The notes under the pieces: model-generated
The model's input: only the letters and a program-made list of their open reading frames with translations
Database searches by the model: none
What the model was told of the DNA's origin: nothing
Made by a program: the position numbers and the translations under genes
Shown here: positions 50,174-59,067 of the stretch, piece by piece
How the letters are laid out: the number at the start of each line of letters is the position of its first letter
Numbering within the stretch: position 1 is the first letter of the stretch
Assembly: GCA_045627045.1 (NCBI GenBank)
Contig: JAZQMY010000011.1
Coordinates: 1 to 64,000 of the forward strand
DNA from: SIG351 sp045627045
GTDB taxonomy: Bacteria; Bacillota; Clostridia; HGM11327
Length of the DNA: 64,000 nucleotides
Direction: 5' to 3'

Positions 50174-52270
50174 ATGAAAGAATTTGTCGGAGCCGATTCG
50201 ATCCGTGCCGACGGATATGACAAGGTCTGCGGAAAAGCTCTCTATGCGGCTGACTATTCAGCTGACGGGATGCTTTATGCTGTTGTTGTGCATTCGAAAA
50301 AGGCTCATGCGAAAATCGTTTCGATCGATACGTCTGCAGTTTCGGATGACGCTTACGTTTTTACTCACAAGGACCTGAAAGAGAATGTTATTCCCGATAT
50401 CATCAATGACAGACCGCTTCTTGCGTGTGACAAGGTCAGATTTATGGGCGAAGCAGTTGCCGTTGTTGCGGCTGATACAAAGGAAAAAGCACTTGAAGAG
50501 GCAGAGAAAGTATCTGTAATATATGAAGAGCTTCCTGTTTACATTTCACCCTTTGATGCAATGGAGGAGGGCGCAGAGCCCATTCAGCCGAACGGAAATG
50601 TCGCAGGAACTTTTGAGAACAAAAAGGGCAATATTGAAAAGGGCTTTGCCGAATCCGATTTTGTAATAGAGCACACTTATTATGTTCCTCATCAGGAGCA
50701 CGCATATATGGAGCCGGATGCAGGCTTTTCATATTATAACGGAAATGAGCTCATAGTCATTTCATCCTCGCAGAGCGCCTTCAATGATAAAGCTATAATA
50801 ACGAAGACCTTGGGACTTGATCCTGATAAAGTCAGAGTTATTTCCGCAACCGTAGGAGGAGCTTTCGGCGGCAAGGACGGACATATGACACAGGCTTTCG
50901 GCGCACTTGTTACGGTGAAAACAGGCAAGCCTACAAAAATAGTTTTCGATCGTCAGGAAAGCATTGCTTATACATATAAGAGACACAGCGCTGTGATCAA
51001 GGTAAAGGCAGGATTCTCGTCTGCCGGAAAGCTGATTGCATTTGATGCTGACACAGTAATTGATACCGGTGCTTACACAGGATACGGCTACACTGTCCTC
51101 GGACTCCTTTCGGAGCACATTGCAGGGCCTTACTCAATAGAGAATGTTCACATCAGATCTTCACTTGTATATACGAATACGACAACTTCCTCCGCATTCA
51201 GGGGCTTTGGCGCACCGCAGGCGGCTTTTGCGGCTGAATCGCTTATTTCAGAGGCCGCAGACAGGCTCGGAATAGATCAGCTTGAAATCAGAAAGCTCAA
51301 TGCACTCAGAACAGGCGACATTGGCGCCGTCGGACAGAAAATAACCGCTTCGTGCGGACTTCGTGAAGCTCTTGAAATTGTGGAAAAATCCGATTTGTGG
51401 CAGAACAGAACGAATGAGGAAGGCATAGGCTACGGCATTGCGGCAGGACACCTCAGCTGTGGCTTCGGAAAAGGCATTACCGATATGGCAAACGTTAAGC
51501 TGAAAAAGAACGGCGATATATATGAGGTATATATCGGCTTCACGGAAATCGGACAGGGCGGAATCGGTTCACTTTCCGCTATTGCCGCAGATGCGCTCGG
51601 CGTGGATATCAGCAAAGTAAAGATGATTCAGAGTGACACAAAGTTGACCGCTGACTGCTCAAGCACGGCGGCTTCAAGAACGACATTTATCGGCGGAAAT
51701 GCGATTTTAATGGCGGCTGAGGAATTCAAAAAGCGTGAAGTCTCGGGAGAAAAGAATATCACGGTCGAAAAAAGAGCGGATTTCCCGGAGCCTCAGGAGA
51801 AGAACGGAATCGGTATGCCTCACGCAATGTATACGTTTGTAGTTCAGGCAGTTAAAGTCAGAGTGGATAAAATAACCGGAAAAATTGAGGTTCTTGATGC
51901 TTTTGCTTCCACTGAAGCCGGAAAGATCATTAACCCCATGCAGATGGCAGGGCAAACGGCAGGCGGTATGCTTCAGTCTATCGGCTATGCGCTGACGGAA
52001 AACATCAGATTTTCTACGGACGGCAGATTGCTCAATGATTCTTTTTCAACCTACACTATTCCGACTTTCCTTGATGCACCGCACATCGAAAGTAAGGATG
52101 TGGACGGATTTGAGCCTTCGGGCCCGTACGGAGCAAAGGGCGCGGCTGAATCACCGACTGTTCCGACAGCGGCGGCAATAAATGCGGCAATATTCGATGC
52201 TACGGGAAAATGGCATTACAGACTTCCGATTACCGCAGAAGATGTGCTTCTTGATGAAAAGGAGAATTGA
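50174..52270 (+). CDS. Xanthine dehydrogenase-family molybdenum-binding subunit
   Basis: A 698-residue large subunit of a molybdenum hydroxylase, which oxidises purines, aldehydes or N-heterocycles with water as oxygen source. It shows SIRADGYDKVCGKALYAADY at the N-terminus, MGEAVAVVAADT, VGGAFGGKDGHMTQ, SSAFRGFGAPQAAFAAE, FTEIGQGGIGS and FGPYGAKGAAESP-type motifs (here PSGPYGAKGAAESPTVP). The C-terminal Glu of GAKGAAE is the usual catalytic base. It is somewhat shorter than typical XdhA (750-780 residues). Followed by the FAD and iron-sulfur subunits, it forms a three-subunit enzyme like Clostridia or E. coli XdhABC. The substrate is not defined by sequence. Confidence 0.93.
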   Translation: MKEFVGADSIRADGYDKVCGKALYAADYSADGMLYAVVVHSKKAHAKIVSIDTSAVSDDAYVFTHKDLKENVIPDIINDRPLLACDKVRFMGEAVAVVAADTKEKALEEAEKVSVIYEELPVYISPFDAMEEGAEPIQPNGNVAGTFENKKGNIEKGFAESDFVIEHTYYVPHQEHAYMEPDAGFSYYNGNELIVISSSQSAFNDKAIITKTLGLDPDKVRVISATVGGAFGGKDGHMTQAFGALVTVKTGKPTKIVFDRQESIAYTYKRHSAVIKVKAGFSSAGKLIAFDADTVIDTGAYTGYGYTVLGLLSEHIAGPYSIENVHIRSSLVYTNTTTSSAFRGFGAPQAAFAAESLISEAADRLGIDQLEIRKLNALRTGDIGAVGQKITASCGLREALEIVEKSDLWQNRTNEEGIGYGIAAGHLSCGFGKGITDMANVKLKKNGDIYEVYIGFTEIGQGGIGSLSAIAADALGVDISKVKMIQSDTKLTADCSSTAASRTTFIGGNAILMAAEEFKKREVSGEKNITVEKRADFPEPQEKNGIGMPHAMYTFVVQAVKVRVDKITGKIEVLDAFASTEAGKIINPMQMAGQTAGGMLQSIGYALTENIRFSTDGRLLNDSFSTYTIPTFLDAPHIESKDVDGFEPSGPYGAKGAAESPTVPTAAAINAAIFDATGKWHYRLPITAEDVLLDEKEN

Positions 52271-52272
52271 AA

Positions 52273-53094
52273 ATGGAAATAATAAAAGTAAACAGCGTTG
52301 ACGAGGCACTTGAAAAGGTAAATAACGGCTTTGTGCCTATGGCAGGATGCACAAATATACTTGTTGACGAAAAGAAAAAGGGTGACAGCGGTAAAAAATA
52401 CGTTGATTTAACAAACGTTAGAGAACTATCGGGCATTTCTTTTTCTGAAAAAGGTCTTACTTTCGGCGCTTTGACAACGTTTGCCGATGTTGAAGCCGAA
52501 TTGAAGGATAAGCCTGAATTCAAAGCGCTCTATGATGCCGCATTCACAATGGGCGGCCCGCAGATCCGTAACCGTGCAACTATCGCAGGAAACATTGCCG
52601 ATGCATCACCTGCGGCTGATTCTGCACCGGCACTTCTTGTCCTTGGCGCAAAAATAAAGCTTGTTTCAGTGTATTCGGAAAGAATAATTGATATTAACGA
52701 CTTTTTTCTGGGCTTCAGAAAAACTGCGATTCAAAACAATGAGCTTATAACGGAAATCATCGTTCCCTCGGATAATGTGAAGAGTTATTATAGAAAAATT
52801 GGAGTAAGGAATGCTCTTGCAATCAGCGTTGTAAGCATTGCCGGAGCAAGAAACACTTCCGGCGGGATTAAGCTTGCAATGGGATCATCTGCACCGACTC
52901 CTAAGAGGCTGAATTCGGTTGAAAAGCTGATAAACGGAAGCAATTGCGTAAGGAAAGCGAAGCTTTCTGATGCACTAAAAGCTGATATTTCTCCGATAAG
53001 TGATTTAAGAGCGTCTGCAGAGTACAGAATGGCGGCCGCGGAGAATATGCTTGTTGATTGTCTTGAAAAGGAGTTTGACTATGGAATTATATAA
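52273..53094 (+). CDS. Xanthine dehydrogenase-family FAD-binding subunit
   Basis: A 273-residue medium subunit that passes electrons from the iron-sulfur subunit to FAD and its acceptor. The ATG at 52273 has AAAGGAG upstream; a TTG two codons earlier overlaps the previous stop. Motifs are VPMAGCTNILVD near 25 (FAD), GALTTFADVE near 65, and GGPQIRNRATIAGNIADASP near 100. It overlaps the start of the iron-sulfur subunit gene by 14 bases, so the subunits are co-translated. Confidence 0.93.
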   Translation: MEIIKVNSVDEALEKVNNGFVPMAGCTNILVDEKKKGDSGKKYVDLTNVRELSGISFSEKGLTFGALTTFADVEAELKDKPEFKALYDAAFTMGGPQIRNRATIAGNIADASPAADSAPALLVLGAKIKLVSVYSERIIDINDFFLGFRKTAIQNNELITEIIVPSDNVKSYYRKIGVRNALAISVVSIAGARNTSGGIKLAMGSSAPTPKRLNSVEKLINGSNCVRKAKLSDALKADISPISDLRASAEYRMAAAENMLVDCLEKEFDYGII

Positions 53095-53551
53095 TATAAA
53101 ATGTATGGTAAACGGCAAAGAGGTCGATGAAAATATTCCTTCGGATATAACGCTCCTCAGGTTTTTGAGGGATATTTTGAAGCTCACCGGTACAAAGGAA
53201 GGCTGTGGCGAAGGCGAGTGCGGAGCTTGTACTGTTCTTGTTGACGGTAAAAACGTAAATTCCTGCCTTGTGCCTGCGATTCAGGTCGATGGAAAAAGCG
53301 TTATGACGATAGAAGGCGTTGAGGAAGATGGTGAACTCTCCGCAATACAGAAAAGCTTCCTTGATAACGGAGCAGTCCAGTGCGGCTTCTGCACTCCCGG
53401 AATGATTATGTCTGCAAAAGTACTTCTTGAAAAGAACCCGAATCCCACGGAGGAAGAGATACGTCGCGCAATGTCCGGAAACCTCTGCAGATGTACCGGA
53501 TATCAGGCAATAGTCAATGCCATCAAAAACGTCGGAAAGGATAATAAATAA
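53081..53551 (+). CDS. Xanthine dehydrogenase-family 2Fe-2S subunit
   Basis: A 156-residue electron-transfer subunit. The ATG at 53081 has AAAAGGAG upstream; an earlier ATG is inside the preceding gene. Two [2Fe-2S] sites are visible: the plant-ferredoxin type GCGEGECGACTVLVDG with a later Cys (NSCLVP), and the helical type QCGFCTPGMIMS with NLCRCTGYQ. The stop overlaps the next ATG (TAATG), joining this subunit to an importer gene. Confidence 0.94.
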   Translation: MELYNIKCMVNGKEVDENIPSDITLLRFLRDILKLTGTKEGCGEGECGACTVLVDGKNVNSCLVPAIQVDGKSVMTIEGVEEDGELSAIQKSFLDNGAVQCGFCTPGMIMSAKVLLEKNPNPTEEEIRRAMSGNLCRCTGYQAIVNAIKNVGKDNK

Positions 53552-54564
53552 TGAAAAGAGCCGTCTCGTTTTTATTGATCGTCATCATGGCGCTTTGTCT
53601 TTTCAGCGGATGCAATGAAAACGAAAAAAGCGAAGCCGTAACGCTTGTTGACCAGCTCACAAGAGAAGTGACTCTAGAAAAGATACCTGAAAGGATCGTT
53701 TCGGGATATTATATATCTTCGTCTGCGCTCATAGCACTCGGGCTTGAAGAAAAGCTTGTCGGTATTGAAACTGGAAGCAACAAACGCCCGATATACGCAA
53801 AGGCGGCTGAAGAGCTTCTTTCTTCTGCATATGACGTGGGCAGTGCAAAGAGCTTTGATGTTGAGGCTTGCCTTTCTGCGGAGCCTGACCTTGTAATACT
53901 CCCCAAGAAAGCAAAGGATTACGCCGAAACGCTTTCGACAGTCGGGATTCCGGTAATCATTGTTGATCCGGAGTCACAGAAATCTCTCGAACAAATGATA
54001 GAACTGCTCGGAAAAGCCACCGGCACAGAGGAGAATGCGGACAAGCTGATAAGATATTATAATGAAGAGAAAGTCGTTCTCGACTTCCTTATGAGTGGCG
54101 TTGAACGTGAAAACGTTATGTTCTGCAATCCGGGAAATTATCTGAGCATTGCTCCGAACGGAATGTATCAGTCAGACCTGATTGAAAAATCAGGCGGCAG
54201 AAATGCTTTTTCTGACATTGAAGGCACTTCCTGGGTAAATGTATCTTATGAGCAGATTGCTCTTGCAAATCCGGATGTAATAATCGTCCCCACGAATTCA
54301 AATGCAAACGGCACTCCCGATTATCTTGAGGAGCTTCTGAATGATCCTGCTTTGTCAGGAATCAATGCAATAAAAAACAAAAGGGTTTATATCATGCCTT
54401 CGGGCTACGAATCATGGGATTCTCCCGTTCCTTCGGGCATTCTCGGTGCATTCTGGCTTGTAAGCGTGCTTCATCCGGAGCTTTTTTCAAGTGAGAATCT
54501 TGCAAAAGAAGTAAATTATTTCTATGAAACTTTCTACGGCTTTGATGCAGCTTTCGGCGAATAA
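53551..54564 (+). CDS. ABC importer substrate-binding lipoprotein, BtuF/FhuD type
   Basis: A 337-residue lipoprotein of the helical-backbone (Peripla_BP_2) class. The lipobox FSGC is near residue 20, followed by VDQLTREVTLEKIPERIVSG near the N-terminus, VEACLSAEPDLVIL near 110, and NPDVIIVPT near 240. Such binding proteins serve B12, haem, siderophores or, in Haemophilus MolB and archaeal relatives, molybdate/tungstate. Placement between the molybdenum hydroxylase and a Mo-cofactor enzyme gene suggests molybdate or tungstate uptake (inference). Confidence 0.87.
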   Translation: MKRAVSFLLIVIMALCLFSGCNENEKSEAVTLVDQLTREVTLEKIPERIVSGYYISSSALIALGLEEKLVGIETGSNKRPIYAKAAEELLSSAYDVGSAKSFDVEACLSAEPDLVILPKKAKDYAETLSTVGIPVIIVDPESQKSLEQMIELLGKATGTEENADKLIRYYNEEKVVLDFLMSGVERENVMFCNPGNYLSIAPNGMYQSDLIEKSGGRNAFSDIEGTSWVNVSYEQIALANPDVIIVPTNSNANGTPDYLEELLNDPALSGINAIKNKRVYIMPSGYESWDSPVPSGILGAFWLVSVLHPELFSSENLAKEVNYFYETFYGFDAAFGE

Positions 54565-54569
54565 AGAAT

Positions 54570-55595
54570 ATGTCAGTTAGAAACGTTAAAGATAAAAACG
54601 AAAAGAATATTATTATCACAGCACTTTCAGTAATGGTGATACTTTTTGCTATAAGCCTTACGGCCGGAAAATATCCGATTTCTGCCGGGAGAATCATATG
54701 CATTATTACGGGGAAGGCTGATGCTTCCGTAACGAGGGTGTTTTACTATCTTCGTTTGCCGAGGTGTCTGATGACGTTTTTTGTCGGTGCGGCACTCGGT
54801 ATTTCAGGCTCTGTCTATCAGACAATTTTCAGAAATCCTCTTGCATCTCCTGACTTGATAGGCGTTTCTGCAGGAGCAAATCTTGGCTCGGCAGCGGCAA
54901 TAGTTATCTTTTCGGGCGCAGGCTTTTACTTTGTAATCGTTTCTTCATTTGCAGGAGGAATCTGTGCCGCAGGAGCCGTACTCTTTATGGCGAAATGCCT
55001 TCGCAGCAGATCGACTTCGACATACATTCTTGCCGGCATTATGATAAACGCCGTTTGCGCGGCAGCACTTATGGCTTTGAAGTATTTTGCGGATAGCGAG
55101 AACGAGCTTTCTGCGATTGAATTCTGGGAAATGGGCTCTTTCGGGAGTGTAACACTCGTTAAATTTTTGTATATTCTGCCTGTCTTTTTTGCAGGAATAT
55201 GCGGAATTCTGCTTTTATCGAGGCAGATAGTCATGCTATCTCTCGGGGATGATGAAGCTCGTTCACTCGGAGTAAGAATCAAATCAATAAGAACTTCGGT
55301 TCTTTTGATAAATACACTTCTGACGTCTGCCGCAGTATGTGCGACGGGACTTATTTCTTTTGTCGGTCTGACGGCACCGCACATTTCGGGCTTACTGATC
55401 AAGAGGAACGGAATGAACAGGATTGTTCTTGCAGGAATCGTTGGTGCTATATTGGTCAGCACGGCAGATATGCTTGTAAGGCTTCTGCCTGTGGCTGAAT
55501 TTCCTGTTTCGATTATCACAACGGCTGTCGGAATTCCTTTCCTTGCGGCATTCCTGATCAAGAAGGAGAAAAATCATGACAATTCTGTCTGCTGA
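54570..55595 (+). CDS. ABC importer permease, BtuC/FecCD type
   Basis: A 341-residue membrane protein with about ten helices. Typical sequences are RLPRCLMTFFVGAALGISGS, FRNPLASPDLIGVSAGANLG, LGDDEARSLGVRIKSIR and TGLISFVGLTAPHISGLLI. This family forms the type II importer channel with two ATPases. It lies 5 bases after the binding-protein gene and overlaps the ATPase gene by 20 bases. Confidence 0.93.
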   Translation: MSVRNVKDKNEKNIIITALSVMVILFAISLTAGKYPISAGRIICIITGKADASVTRVFYYLRLPRCLMTFFVGAALGISGSVYQTIFRNPLASPDLIGVSAGANLGSAAAIVIFSGAGFYFVIVSSFAGGICAAGAVLFMAKCLRSRSTSTYILAGIMINAVCAAALMALKYFADSENELSAIEFWEMGSFGSVTLVKFLYILPVFFAGICGILLLSRQIVMLSLGDDEARSLGVRIKSIRTSVLLINTLLTSAAVCATGLISFVGLTAPHISGLLIKRNGMNRIVLAGIVGAILVSTADMLVRLLPVAEFPVSIITTAVGIPFLAAFLIKKEKNHDNSVC

Positions 55596-56352
55596 AAAGG
55601 TTTCTGTTTCATACGGTAAAAAACAAATCATAAAAGATGCTTCGTTTTCCATTCACGGTGGAACGCTCACAGGACTTTTGGGCCTGAACGGATGCGGAAA
55701 GTCTACATTGATAAGAGCACTTTGCGGCTTTATTCCGTATTCGGGTAATGTCTTTGTCAACGAAAAAAATGTTGCCGAACTGAAAGAGCGGGATAAAGCA
55801 AAGCTCGTTTCATTCATTCCTCAGGAAAGCGCGTTGAAGGACGGTCTTGATTTGATGGACATTGTCCTTTTGGGATGCAATCCGAGATTATCCCTTTTTT
55901 CTTCACCGTCATCTGAAGATAGGGTAAAAGCAGAAGATATTCTATATCGCCTTTGTCTTGAGAAAAAAGCAGACTATGATTATTCCGAATTGAGCGGCGG
56001 AGAAAAGCAGATGGCACTTATTGCAAGATCAATTATGCAGGATTCGCCTGTTATGCTTATGGATGAGCCTGACAGCTCTCTTGATTTCAATAACAGGCAC
56101 AGTATGCTTTCTCTTTTGAGAAATATGATTCACGATAAAGGATACGCAGGCTTGATTGCGATTCATTCGCCTGATTTTGCGCTTACATATTGCGACAGAT
56201 TGCTTATTATGAAGGACGGAAGAATCGTATCCGATATTATTCCTGCGATGTGCAATATCAAAACGATTCAAAATGCTCTTTCAGAGATTTATGATGGCAT
56301 AAATGTATCTGAAAATGACGGACGTTATCTGGTGACACGATATGAAAAATAA
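55576..56352 (+). CDS. ABC importer ATPase, BtuD/FecE type
   Basis: A 258-residue ATPase with Walker A LLGLNGCGKSTLI near residue 35, the Q-loop SFIPQES, signature YSELSGGEKQMALIARSIMQ and Walker B VMLMDEPDSSLDF. His of the switch is in AIHSPDFALTYC. It completes a type II importer with the two genes upstream. The C-terminal tail overlaps the next gene by 11 bases, so importer and cofactor enzyme are coupled. Confidence 0.92.
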   Translation: MTILSAEKVSVSYGKKQIIKDASFSIHGGTLTGLLGLNGCGKSTLIRALCGFIPYSGNVFVNEKNVAELKERDKAKLVSFIPQESALKDGLDLMDIVLLGCNPRLSLFSSPSSEDRVKAEDILYRLCLEKKADYDYSELSGGEKQMALIARSIMQDSPVMLMDEPDSSLDFNNRHSMLSLLRNMIHDKGYAGLIAIHSPDFALTYCDRLLIMKDGRIVSDIIPAMCNIKTIQNALSEIYDGINVSENDGRYLVTRYEK

Positions 56353-56923
56353 TCTTCCTGTTATAATAATGGCTTCGGGCAGGTCGTCCCGTTTCGGTGA
56401 AGACAAGCTTTTGTATTATCTTTCGGGAAAGCCTGTTATCTGCCACGTTTTTGATGCCGTAAAGAGTGCCGGCTTTGAAAACGTTATCGCGGTGGTAAGA
56501 ACCGAAAAAGCGGCTCGGATTGCCGTAACTTATGGTTTTCAACTTGTGATGAATGACGATGAATTTTTCTTTACTTCCGAAACCGTACGTAAGGGCATGG
56601 AAAAAGTTGAAACTGGTGCCAAGGGAGTGATGCTCATCGTGGCTGATCAGCCGTATATTTCGCCTGAAACACTTAATGGTATGGCTGAAGCTTTTTATTC
56701 GAAGCCGAGAACGATTTTAAGGGCGGCTTTTAACGGCCAGGCAGGAAATCCTGTGATTTTCCCTGAAAAGTATTTTGAAGAGCTTAAAAATCTGACAGAA
56801 AACGAGAACGGAAGAACCGTTATAAAAAGACATCAGGAAGACATAATTTTATATGAAGTCGGAAGCAAGGCCGAGCTTTATGATATTGATACAAAAGAAG
56901 ACTTAAAAGGAGATATACAATGA
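56342..56923 (+). CDS. mocA: Molybdenum cofactor cytidylyltransferase-like NTP transferase (MocA type)
   Basis: A 193-residue nucleotidyltransferase with the MobA-like pattern VIIMASGRSSRFGEDKLLY at the N-terminus, LIVADQPYISPETL near 100 (metal-binding Asp) and NGQAGNPVIFPEKYF near 140. MocA adds CMP to the molybdenum cofactor for xanthine-dehydrogenase-type enzymes; its place in the same operon as such an enzyme supports that role. The alternative, a guanylyltransferase like MobA, is less consistent because the operon enzyme belongs to the XDH family. Confidence 0.85.
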   Translation: MKNNLPVIIMASGRSSRFGEDKLLYYLSGKPVICHVFDAVKSAGFENVIAVVRTEKAARIAVTYGFQLVMNDDEFFFTSETVRKGMEKVETGAKGVMLIVADQPYISPETLNGMAEAFYSKPRTILRAAFNGQAGNPVIFPEKYFEELKNLTENENGRTVIKRHQEDIILYEVGSKAELYDIDTKEDLKGDIQ

Positions 56924-57474
56924 GAAAGAATTTTGGCGTTAATACTTATCTTTTTCCGCAGCCGGTCATGATAATCGGAACATATGACGAAAACGGAATC
57001 CCAAATGCAATGAATGCGGCATGGGGCGGAATCTGTGACTTTGATAAGATAATAATTGATATGAGCGAACACAAAACAACCGATAACATTGCACAAAACA
57101 AATCGTTTACAGTTGCTTTCGGAACTGCGGAATATGTGTCAGCGTGTGACTATGTCGGTGTTGTTTCAGGCAATGACGTTCCCGATAAGTTTGCAAAATC
57201 GGGCTTTACAGAAAGAAGAGGCGAGTTCGTGAATGCTCCTGTTATAAATGAGCTTCCTGTTACGTTTGAATGTGAGCTTCTTAAAATTGAAGAAGACGGA
57301 AGATATATCGGAAAGATCATTAACGTCAGTGCGGATGAAAGATTCCTTGATGAAAACGGTGAGCCCGATTTGTCAAAGTTTACTCCAATTACATTTGATC
57401 CTGTTCATAACACATATATCGCACTTGGTCAGGTTGTGGGAAATGCTTTTTCTTCGGGGGAAAATGACAAATGA
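56920..57474 (+). CDS. Flavin reductase-like FMN-binding split-barrel protein
   Basis: A 184-residue protein of the flavin reductase/FMN-binding split-barrel family, with PQPVMIIGTYDENGIPNAMN and AAWGGICDFDKIIIDM near the N-terminus, HKTTDNIAQNKSFTVAF, and CELLKIEEDGRYIGKI. It resembles the many Clostridia flavoredoxin-type proteins. It could pass electrons between NAD(P)H or ferredoxin and the operon enzyme, but that is inference. ATGA overlap with mocA. Confidence 0.88.
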   Translation: MRKNFGVNTYLFPQPVMIIGTYDENGIPNAMNAAWGGICDFDKIIIDMSEHKTTDNIAQNKSFTVAFGTAEYVSACDYVGVVSGNDVPDKFAKSGFTERRGEFVNAPVINELPVTFECELLKIEEDGRYIGKIINVSADERFLDENGEPDLSKFTPITFDPVHNTYIALGQVVGNAFSSGENDK

Positions 57475-57944
57475 ATTACAGATATGCAGTAAAAGAGGAT
57501 ACTTCACTTATCCTTGAATTTATAAAAGAACTTGCAGCCTATGAAAAGATGGAAAATGAGGTCGTTGCAACCGAAGAATTGCTTGAAGAATGGATATTTG
57601 AAAAGAAAAAGGCAGAAGTCATTTTTGCTCTTGAAGACGGGAAAGAAGTTGGATTTGCTCTGTTCTTCCACAATTTTTCAACATTCCTCGGCAGAGCCGG
57701 AATTTATCTTGAGGATTTGTTCGTTAAGCCTGAATTCAGAGGTAAAGGCTACGGCAAGGGACTCATAAAAACTCTTGCAGAAATAGCGGTTGAAAGAGGA
57801 TGCGGCAGACTTGAGTGGTGGTGCCTTGATTGGAACAAGCCGTCAATAGATTTTTATCTCTCACTCGGAGCAGAGCCGATGAATGACTGGACCGTGTACA
57901 GAATTGCAGGAGACACTTTGAAAAAACTCGGAGAAAAGAGCTGA
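57471..57944 (+). CDS. GNAT acetyltransferase, SSAT/diamine acetyltransferase-like
   Basis: A 157-residue GNAT protein similar in pattern to spermidine/diamine N-acetyltransferases: RYAVKEDTSLILEFIKELAA, YEKMENEVVATEELL, GFALFFHNFSTFLGRAGIYL, EDLFVKPEFRGKGYGKGLI (acetyl-CoA loop) and RLEWWCLDWNKPSIDFYLSL (with the WNK/Y triad). The family acetylates polyamines or amino groups of small molecules. ATGA overlap with the flavin reductase gene ties it to the operon without an obvious pathway link. Confidence 0.87.
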   Translation: MNYRYAVKEDTSLILEFIKELAAYEKMENEVVATEELLEEWIFEKKKAEVIFALEDGKEVGFALFFHNFSTFLGRAGIYLEDLFVKPEFRGKGYGKGLIKTLAEIAVERGCGRLEWWCLDWNKPSIDFYLSLGAEPMNDWTVYRIAGDTLKKLGEKS

Positions 57945-57955
57945 TCGGTTTATAT

Positions 57956-58627
57956 ATGAAGAAATTAAGAAAAATAATATTGACGCTGTTTGTTATAGGC
58001 TGTGTCTGCGCATTGATCGGACTTCTGATAAATGCAAGAGTAAAGGCCGTCGGTGGTTCTTTGATCGTATCACCGGAGGAAGCTTATCAGACAGAGGGTG
58101 CAGACTGCATAATCGTTCTCGGTTGCTTTGTAAAGAATGACGGAGTTCCGTCGGATATTCTTACGGACAGGCTTGAGAGAGGAATTGATCTCTATTTTAA
58201 CGGCGCCGCTCCCAAAATAATCATGAGCGGAGACCACGGAACAGTAGAATATGACGAAGTGAATGCCATGAAGCAATATGCTATCGATAAAGGCGTTCCG
58301 TCGGAAGATATTTTTATGGATCATGCCGGATTTTCAACGTATGAAACGGTTTACAGGGCAAAAGAAGTGTTTGATGCTCATAAGGTCATAATTGTTACGC
58401 AGGAATATCATCTTTCCAGAGCACTGTATATTGCAAAGAGGCTGGGACTTGAAGCAACTGGTGTTTCGTCTGATTATAACACTTATGCAGGCGCAACTTA
58501 CAGAGAATGCAGAGAGATTCTTGCAAGATGCAAGGATTTCTTTATGACGATAATCAAACCAAAGCCTACTTATCTTGGTGAAGTGATACCCGTAAGTGGC
58601 AACGGAGATGCCACAAATGACAGATGA
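57956..58627 (+). CDS. YdcF/SanA-like DUF218 membrane protein
   Basis: A 223-residue protein with one N-terminal membrane helix (IILTLFVIGCVCALIGLLI) and an extracellular DUF218 domain: CIIVLGCFVKNDGVPS, LTDRLERGIDLYFNG, KIIMSGDHG, NAMKQYAIDKGVPSEDIFMD, HAGFSTYETVYRAKEVF and VTQEYHLSRALYIAKRLGLE. SanA-type proteins influence cell-envelope barrier function. It is joined by ATGA overlap to the next gene. Confidence 0.88.
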   Translation: MKKLRKIILTLFVIGCVCALIGLLINARVKAVGGSLIVSPEEAYQTEGADCIIVLGCFVKNDGVPSDILTDRLERGIDLYFNGAAPKIIMSGDHGTVEYDEVNAMKQYAIDKGVPSEDIFMDHAGFSTYETVYRAKEVFDAHKVIIVTQEYHLSRALYIAKRLGLEATGVSSDYNTYAGATYRECREILARCKDFFMTIIKPKPTYLGEVIPVSGNGDATNDR

Positions 58628-59067
58628 GAATAATTGAAAAAGCAAGAAAGTACTTTAAGAAAGAAAAAGAAAAATTCCCTGAAAGGCAAAGAAATGAATC
58701 AGGAAAAGTAAAAAGAAGTGATTGGGATACCAGTCCCATGCCTGCAAAACACAGACGATTCATTCTGAAAGACCGGTACTCGAATGAAGATATTTATTAT
58801 CTGTCTTTTGGACATTTGCCGGGAGAGATGGAGGATAGATGGGTCGGTTGCATGGAGGGTGACACGTTGCTGATTTTCAGAAGCTGGAGCGGATGCTGTA
58901 TTTTTACTGTAAAATTTGAGAAAAACAGACAGATAGTTACTGTCAACAGAGACAAAAAACAGTATACGGGAAACGATGTTAATGAGGAAAAAATGCTCGT
59001 CAGGGGACTTATTTCCGGATGGATAAGTGAAAATAAAAATTTATGTGAAAGGAAAAGAATTTATTGA
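58624..59067 (+). CDS. Hypothetical protein with RSWSG motif
   Basis: A 147-residue cytosolic protein. A basic, helical N-terminus (~1-40) is followed by a compact domain with DIYYLSFGHLPGEMEDRWVG and LLIFRSWSGCCIFTVKF near 85-100, ending in a helix rich in Lys. From memory, RSWTG-C-IY segments recur in small domains fused to or near ADP-ribose-handling enzymes, but I cannot confirm this. It overlaps the DUF218 gene (ATGA) and the deformylase gene (TTGA). Function unknown. Confidence 0.7.
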   Translation: MRIIEKARKYFKKEKEKFPERQRNESGKVKRSDWDTSPMPAKHRRFILKDRYSNEDIYYLSFGHLPGEMEDRWVGCMEGDTLLIFRSWSGCCIFTVKFEKNRQIVTVNRDKKQYTGNDVNEEKMLVRGLISGWISENKNLCERKRIY

